Notes under the pieces: model-generated
What the model was told of the DNA's origin: nothing
Databases searched by the model: none
Seen by the model: the letters and a program-made list of their open reading frames with translations, nothing else
Program-made: the position numbers and the translations under genes
Assembly (NCBI GenBank): GCA_023431185.1
Contig: JAEYXS010000012.1
Location: 4,043 to 68,042, forward strand
DNA length: 64,000 bases
DNA from: Verrucomicrobiota bacterium
Lineage (GTDB): Bacteria; Verrucomicrobiota; Verrucomicrobiia; Limisphaerales; JAEYXS01
Reading direction: 5' to 3'
In this document: positions 62,035 to 64,000 of the stretch, in pieces
Position numbering within the stretch: position 1 is the stretch's first letter
How the letters are laid out: each line of letters starts with the position of its first letter

Positions 62035-62198
62035 GAGCCTTTTTGAAAATGGCTTGGCGACGGATGCGCCGGACGAAGGGGCGAGGGCTAGGCGCGGCGA
62101 GGGAGCATATTGAAGAACAAATCTGTGACCGAACCCGCAACAACGCCCTCGCCCCCTTTGGAGCAGCAGACGGCCCCAATGCATTTTCAAATAGGCTC
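62035..62198. repeat. Candidate MITE-like hairpin element with 17-bp terminal inverted repeats
   Basis: GAGCCTTTTTGAAAATG at 62035-62051 is matched by CATTTTCAAATAGGCTC at 62182-62198, an inverted repeat with 16 of 17 positions identical. An inner pair, 62076-62088 (AAGGGGCGAGGGC) and 62145-62158, also pairs with one bulge. The 164-base unit has no coding capacity and starts like the element at 14654 (GAGC, then TT and an A run). Confidence 0.65.
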
Positions 62199-62381
62199 TT
62201 GTATTCAGTTTCAAAAAAACTGCCTGCCAAAGCACTAAAATCAAAATCTATCCGTTTACACCACCCGCCCCCATTTCCCACTCCCCCTCAACCACCTAAA
62301 ACCCACCTCGGCACATGTACACAAGTGCCGAGGTTTTCTACCGATTCTCCCCGAATCACCCCCCTCCATCCGCACTTCGCC

Positions 62382-62466
62382 AGTCCCGTCAGGGACTTCT
62401 CGAGAATAGCCCACCGTTTCAACGGTGAGGCCCCGCCCACACCGAAACTCAGTCCCGCTAGGGACT
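62382..62466. repeat. REP-like palindrome cluster
   Basis: Three palindromes in 85 bases: AGTCCCGTCAGGGACT (62382-62397), CCACCGTTTCAACGGTG (62411-62427), and AGTCCCGCTAGGGACT (62451-62466). The outer two are near-identical. The motif CCACCGTTTCAACGGTG is one I remember as recurring between genes in Verrucomicrobiota and related phyla. No RAYT transposase is in the window. Confidence 0.6.
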
Positions 62467-62870
62467 AAAGAAACTCCGCCCAGCCCCTGCGCCCACTCCC
62501 GTCCCATCCGTCCCATGAGCCCCATTCCCACAGCCGCCCGACGCGGCCTTCCCCGGGGCGCGGGTCTGTGACCCGCAGCAGGTTCGCCAGCAGATGAGGC
62601 TGCAAACTAATCCGCGCACGTCCGAGGTACGCATCCGCCCCAGCACATCCGTCTTTATCACTCCTTCTGCTTCTCCGGTCGTAAGTGCCATACCATATAC
62701 GCTACAGCACTTATGACTCACTTAGACAGAGGCGGCTCGTGTACCGCTTACGCCGGATCTGCCGGATCGGATGCCCCACCGGCACCAAACTCTCCGGGGA
62801 TAACTCTGGTAGCGGGCCACAGGCTCCGAAAACCACGCCAGCCGCTCCTCCCGATACCAGACCTACAAGC
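62467..62870. other. Gene-free stretch with small palindromes, downstream of the immunity gene
   Basis: No credible frame. It contains a GCGGGTC-TGT-GACCCGC palindrome at 62561-62577, similar in form to the arms of the repeat at 23302, and a TAAGTGC/GCACTTA inverted pair at 62682-62688 and 62707-62713. Direct repeats of a GATCCGGC-like unit occur near 62755-62775. It may include remains of toxin-locus cassettes, but no decaying frame could be aligned. Confidence 0.4.
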
Positions 62871-63371
62871 TCAGCCACGCGGGGCTTGCGGCGGCGAATC
62901 GGGAGTTGGTGGTCCCGAGAGCAATTTCGTCAGTCGCATTTCAACGAAGCCGTAGCCCATCACGCTGTCACGGCAGGTCGTCACTGGAAGTTCTTCGACA
63001 AGGACTTTCCGCTCTGAGAGTATCTCAAGGCTGTCATTCAACTCTCGAGCATAAGTCTGTCCGGCAACTTCACGGATAAACACTGGAAGTGGCCAGTTCC
63101 GTCGATCAAAGGCTGATAATTCACCGACAATAGGCCAAGCGCCTTTGGTGATCCCAAGTTCCCCAAAGCAACCGCTCAACAATGCATTTGACGGACCCAA
63201 ATCGCCATCAAGTGGAAGCGCAATGGCGGACTCGATCCGAGGACCAAAGAAGTGTCCGAATACCACACCCTTGCCATCTGCGCGACAAACGAGTCCTCTC
63301 ACAAAACCATGGTCTCGCAAGGGCACTAAAAACAGGGTTCCTTCGTGGTAGCTAGATTTTTGCTTCTTCAT
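62871..63371 (-). CDS. Imm26-like immunity protein
   Basis: A 166-residue small cytoplasmic protein. The start KKQKSSYHEGTLFLVPLRDHG, then VRGLVCRADGKGVVFGHFFGP, resembles the Imm26 family (G-x-x-F-x-x-PL, followed by a second strand pair), which is found behind polymorphic toxins. The C-terminal tail (LLSGPPTPDSPPQAPRG) is Pro-rich. Its start is 2 bases after the toxin stop, the usual toxin-immunity arrangement, and it should neutralise that toxin. Confidence 0.75.
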   Translation of the reverse strand: MKKQKSSYHEGTLFLVPLRDHGFVRGLVCRADGKGVVFGHFFGPRIESAIALPLDGDLGPSNALLSGCFGELGITKGAWPIVGELSAFDRRNWPLPVFIREVAGQTYARELNDSLEILSERKVLVEELPVTTCRDSVMGYGFVEMRLTKLLSGPPTPDSPPQAPRG

Positions 63372-63373
63372 GC

Positions 63374-64000
63374 TCAGTCTCCCCGTGCAGCTTTGTCTGC
63401 GTCAATGTATTGCTGCTTCTTCGGATTGTTGTTTCGAATCGCCTTTGACCTATTGAGGCCACCATTCTCTGCCCGTGCTTCTGGATGCGCTTCATAAAGG
63501 CGATGCTCTGCGCCACGCTGAACATCGTAGTCGTCGGATCGGATATCTTCTTGGAAGTCCAAATCCTTTGTCTCTTCGCCTTTAGCGTGCTGGCTCTTTC
63601 TTTGATCAAGGTCTTTCGAGCGTCCCGTGCGTTTCACGATGCCATCCCTATCCACGAGCTTGTAGGCTCCCCCCTTTGCGGTCAGACTGCTGGGCGCATC
63701 GGGTAAATCCACCTTTTCCGTCAGACTAGTCACCCGCCCCACCGTCCCGATTTCCTTGAGCAAACCACCTCCGGCAATCGCTGTCAACGCCCCGAACGTG
63801 ATCCCGCCGATCCCCTCCGACGTCGTCGCACTCGCATACGCCGCCTCCATGATATTGTTCGTGAACCCCTGCGGGTCTGCCATGAACCCCCGACCCGCAC
63901 CCGCCAACCCGGCAGCCACCTGATTCGTGAAGCCAACAGGATTCGACAAAAAGGAACCTGCCGTCTGGGCCAGCCCGATGCCCGCATTTCCCACCCCCCG
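63374..64000 (-). CDS. C-terminal part of a polymorphic toxin with GIY-YIG-like nuclease domain
   Basis: The frame runs on past base 64000 without a start, so the gene is cut by the window edge; 208 residues are visible. Numbered from the GTG at 63994, residues 1-95 are Gly/Ala-rich with repeated NPVGFTNQV/DPQGFTNNI segments and a hydrophobic GITFGALTAIAGGG, typical of pre-toxin linkers of Rhs/YD-repeat proteins. Residues 108-200 fit a GIY-YIG nuclease: GAYKLVDRDG, KRTGRSKDLDQR with Arg132, Glu163 in GAEHRLYEAH, and NGGLNRSKAIRNNN. DNA cleavage in a competitor cell is the expected activity. The immunity gene follows. Confidence 0.72.
   Translation of the reverse strand, partial: RGVGNAGIGLAQTAGSFLSNPVGFTNQVAAGLAGAGRGFMADPQGFTNNIMEAAYASATTSEGIGGITFGALTAIAGGGLLKEIGTVGRVTSLTEKVDLPDAPSSLTAKGGAYKLVDRDGIVKRTGRSKDLDQRKSQHAKGEETKDLDFQEDIRSDDYDVQRGAEHRLYEAHPEARAENGGLNRSKAIRNNNPKKQQYIDADKAARGD

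Overview
The window reads as a chromosomal segment of a Verrucomicrobiota bacterium, probably close to Pedosphaera/Limisphaerales. That placement is inferred from the gene set and not from an rRNA gene. The clearest markers are a ThuA/PVC-type membrane-bound dehydrogenase with a C-terminal haem domain, a DUF1592-type cytochrome protein paired with a DUF1552 protein, a verrucomicrobial-style pseudopilin, a formylglycine sulfatase, several Tat-exported proteins, and GC-rich DNA dotted with small palindromic repeats. No tRNA, rRNA, CRISPR array, transposase gene or prophage was found.

Layout. 1-3.7 kb: the tail of a TPR protein, then grpE-dnaJ-rsmE on the minus strand. 3.9-7.3 kb: an AI-2E family permease, larB-larC (nickel-pincer cofactor) and a Trm112-like gene. 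7.3-9.9 kb: Rieske protein, Nudix hydrolase, lipoprotein and pseudopilin. 9.9-14.2 kb: one very large ThuA/discoidin/dehydrogenase/HEAT/cytochrome c protein. 14.9-18.4 kb: dapA-dapB-moaC-orphan-moaB. 18.5-23.3 kb: FmdB-like protein, exported protein, KamA radical SAM enzyme and a class C beta-lactamase-like hydrolase. 23.4-35.3 kb: mostly exported polymer or sugar catabolism functions (SMP-30-like lactonase, esterase, sulfatase, DUF1552/DUF1592 pair) with a membrane glycosyltransferase and a stand-alone response regulator. 35.4-39.6 kb: a GalU-like nucleotidyltransferase followed by a 1110-residue fusion of a GHMP-kinase-like half and a UDP-sugar pyrophosphorylase-like half. 39.6-44.2 kb: phosphatase-superfamily protein, second esterase, and a glutaminase-STAS-cNMP fusion. 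44.5-49.5 kb: a tightly overlapping biotin cluster (amidohydrolase, SDR, bioF, bioA, small Cys protein), then hpf. 50-55 kb: glycosyltransferase, LpxB-N-domain protein, thioredoxin-like protein, DR2241-like Cys protein and an MscS channel. 55.1-57.7 kb: thiH, a DA1-like peptidase and thiS. 57.7-60.9 kb: secreted Ig-like protein, ndk and cysK.

The most striking part is 60.9-62.9 kb, 2 kb with no credible protein gene. Its left half, read on the minus strand, folds into a dense series of hairpins, at least five of them capped by GNRA tetraloops. I interpret this as an unannotated large structured RNA of about 0.86 kb that I cannot assign to a known class. To its right are a small hairpin element with terminal inverted repeats, REP-like palindromes, and at the window edge an Imm26-like immunity gene behind the GIY-YIG-like C-terminus of a polymorphic (probably Rhs-type) toxin.

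All functional calls come from reading motifs and recalling protein families; no database search was run.
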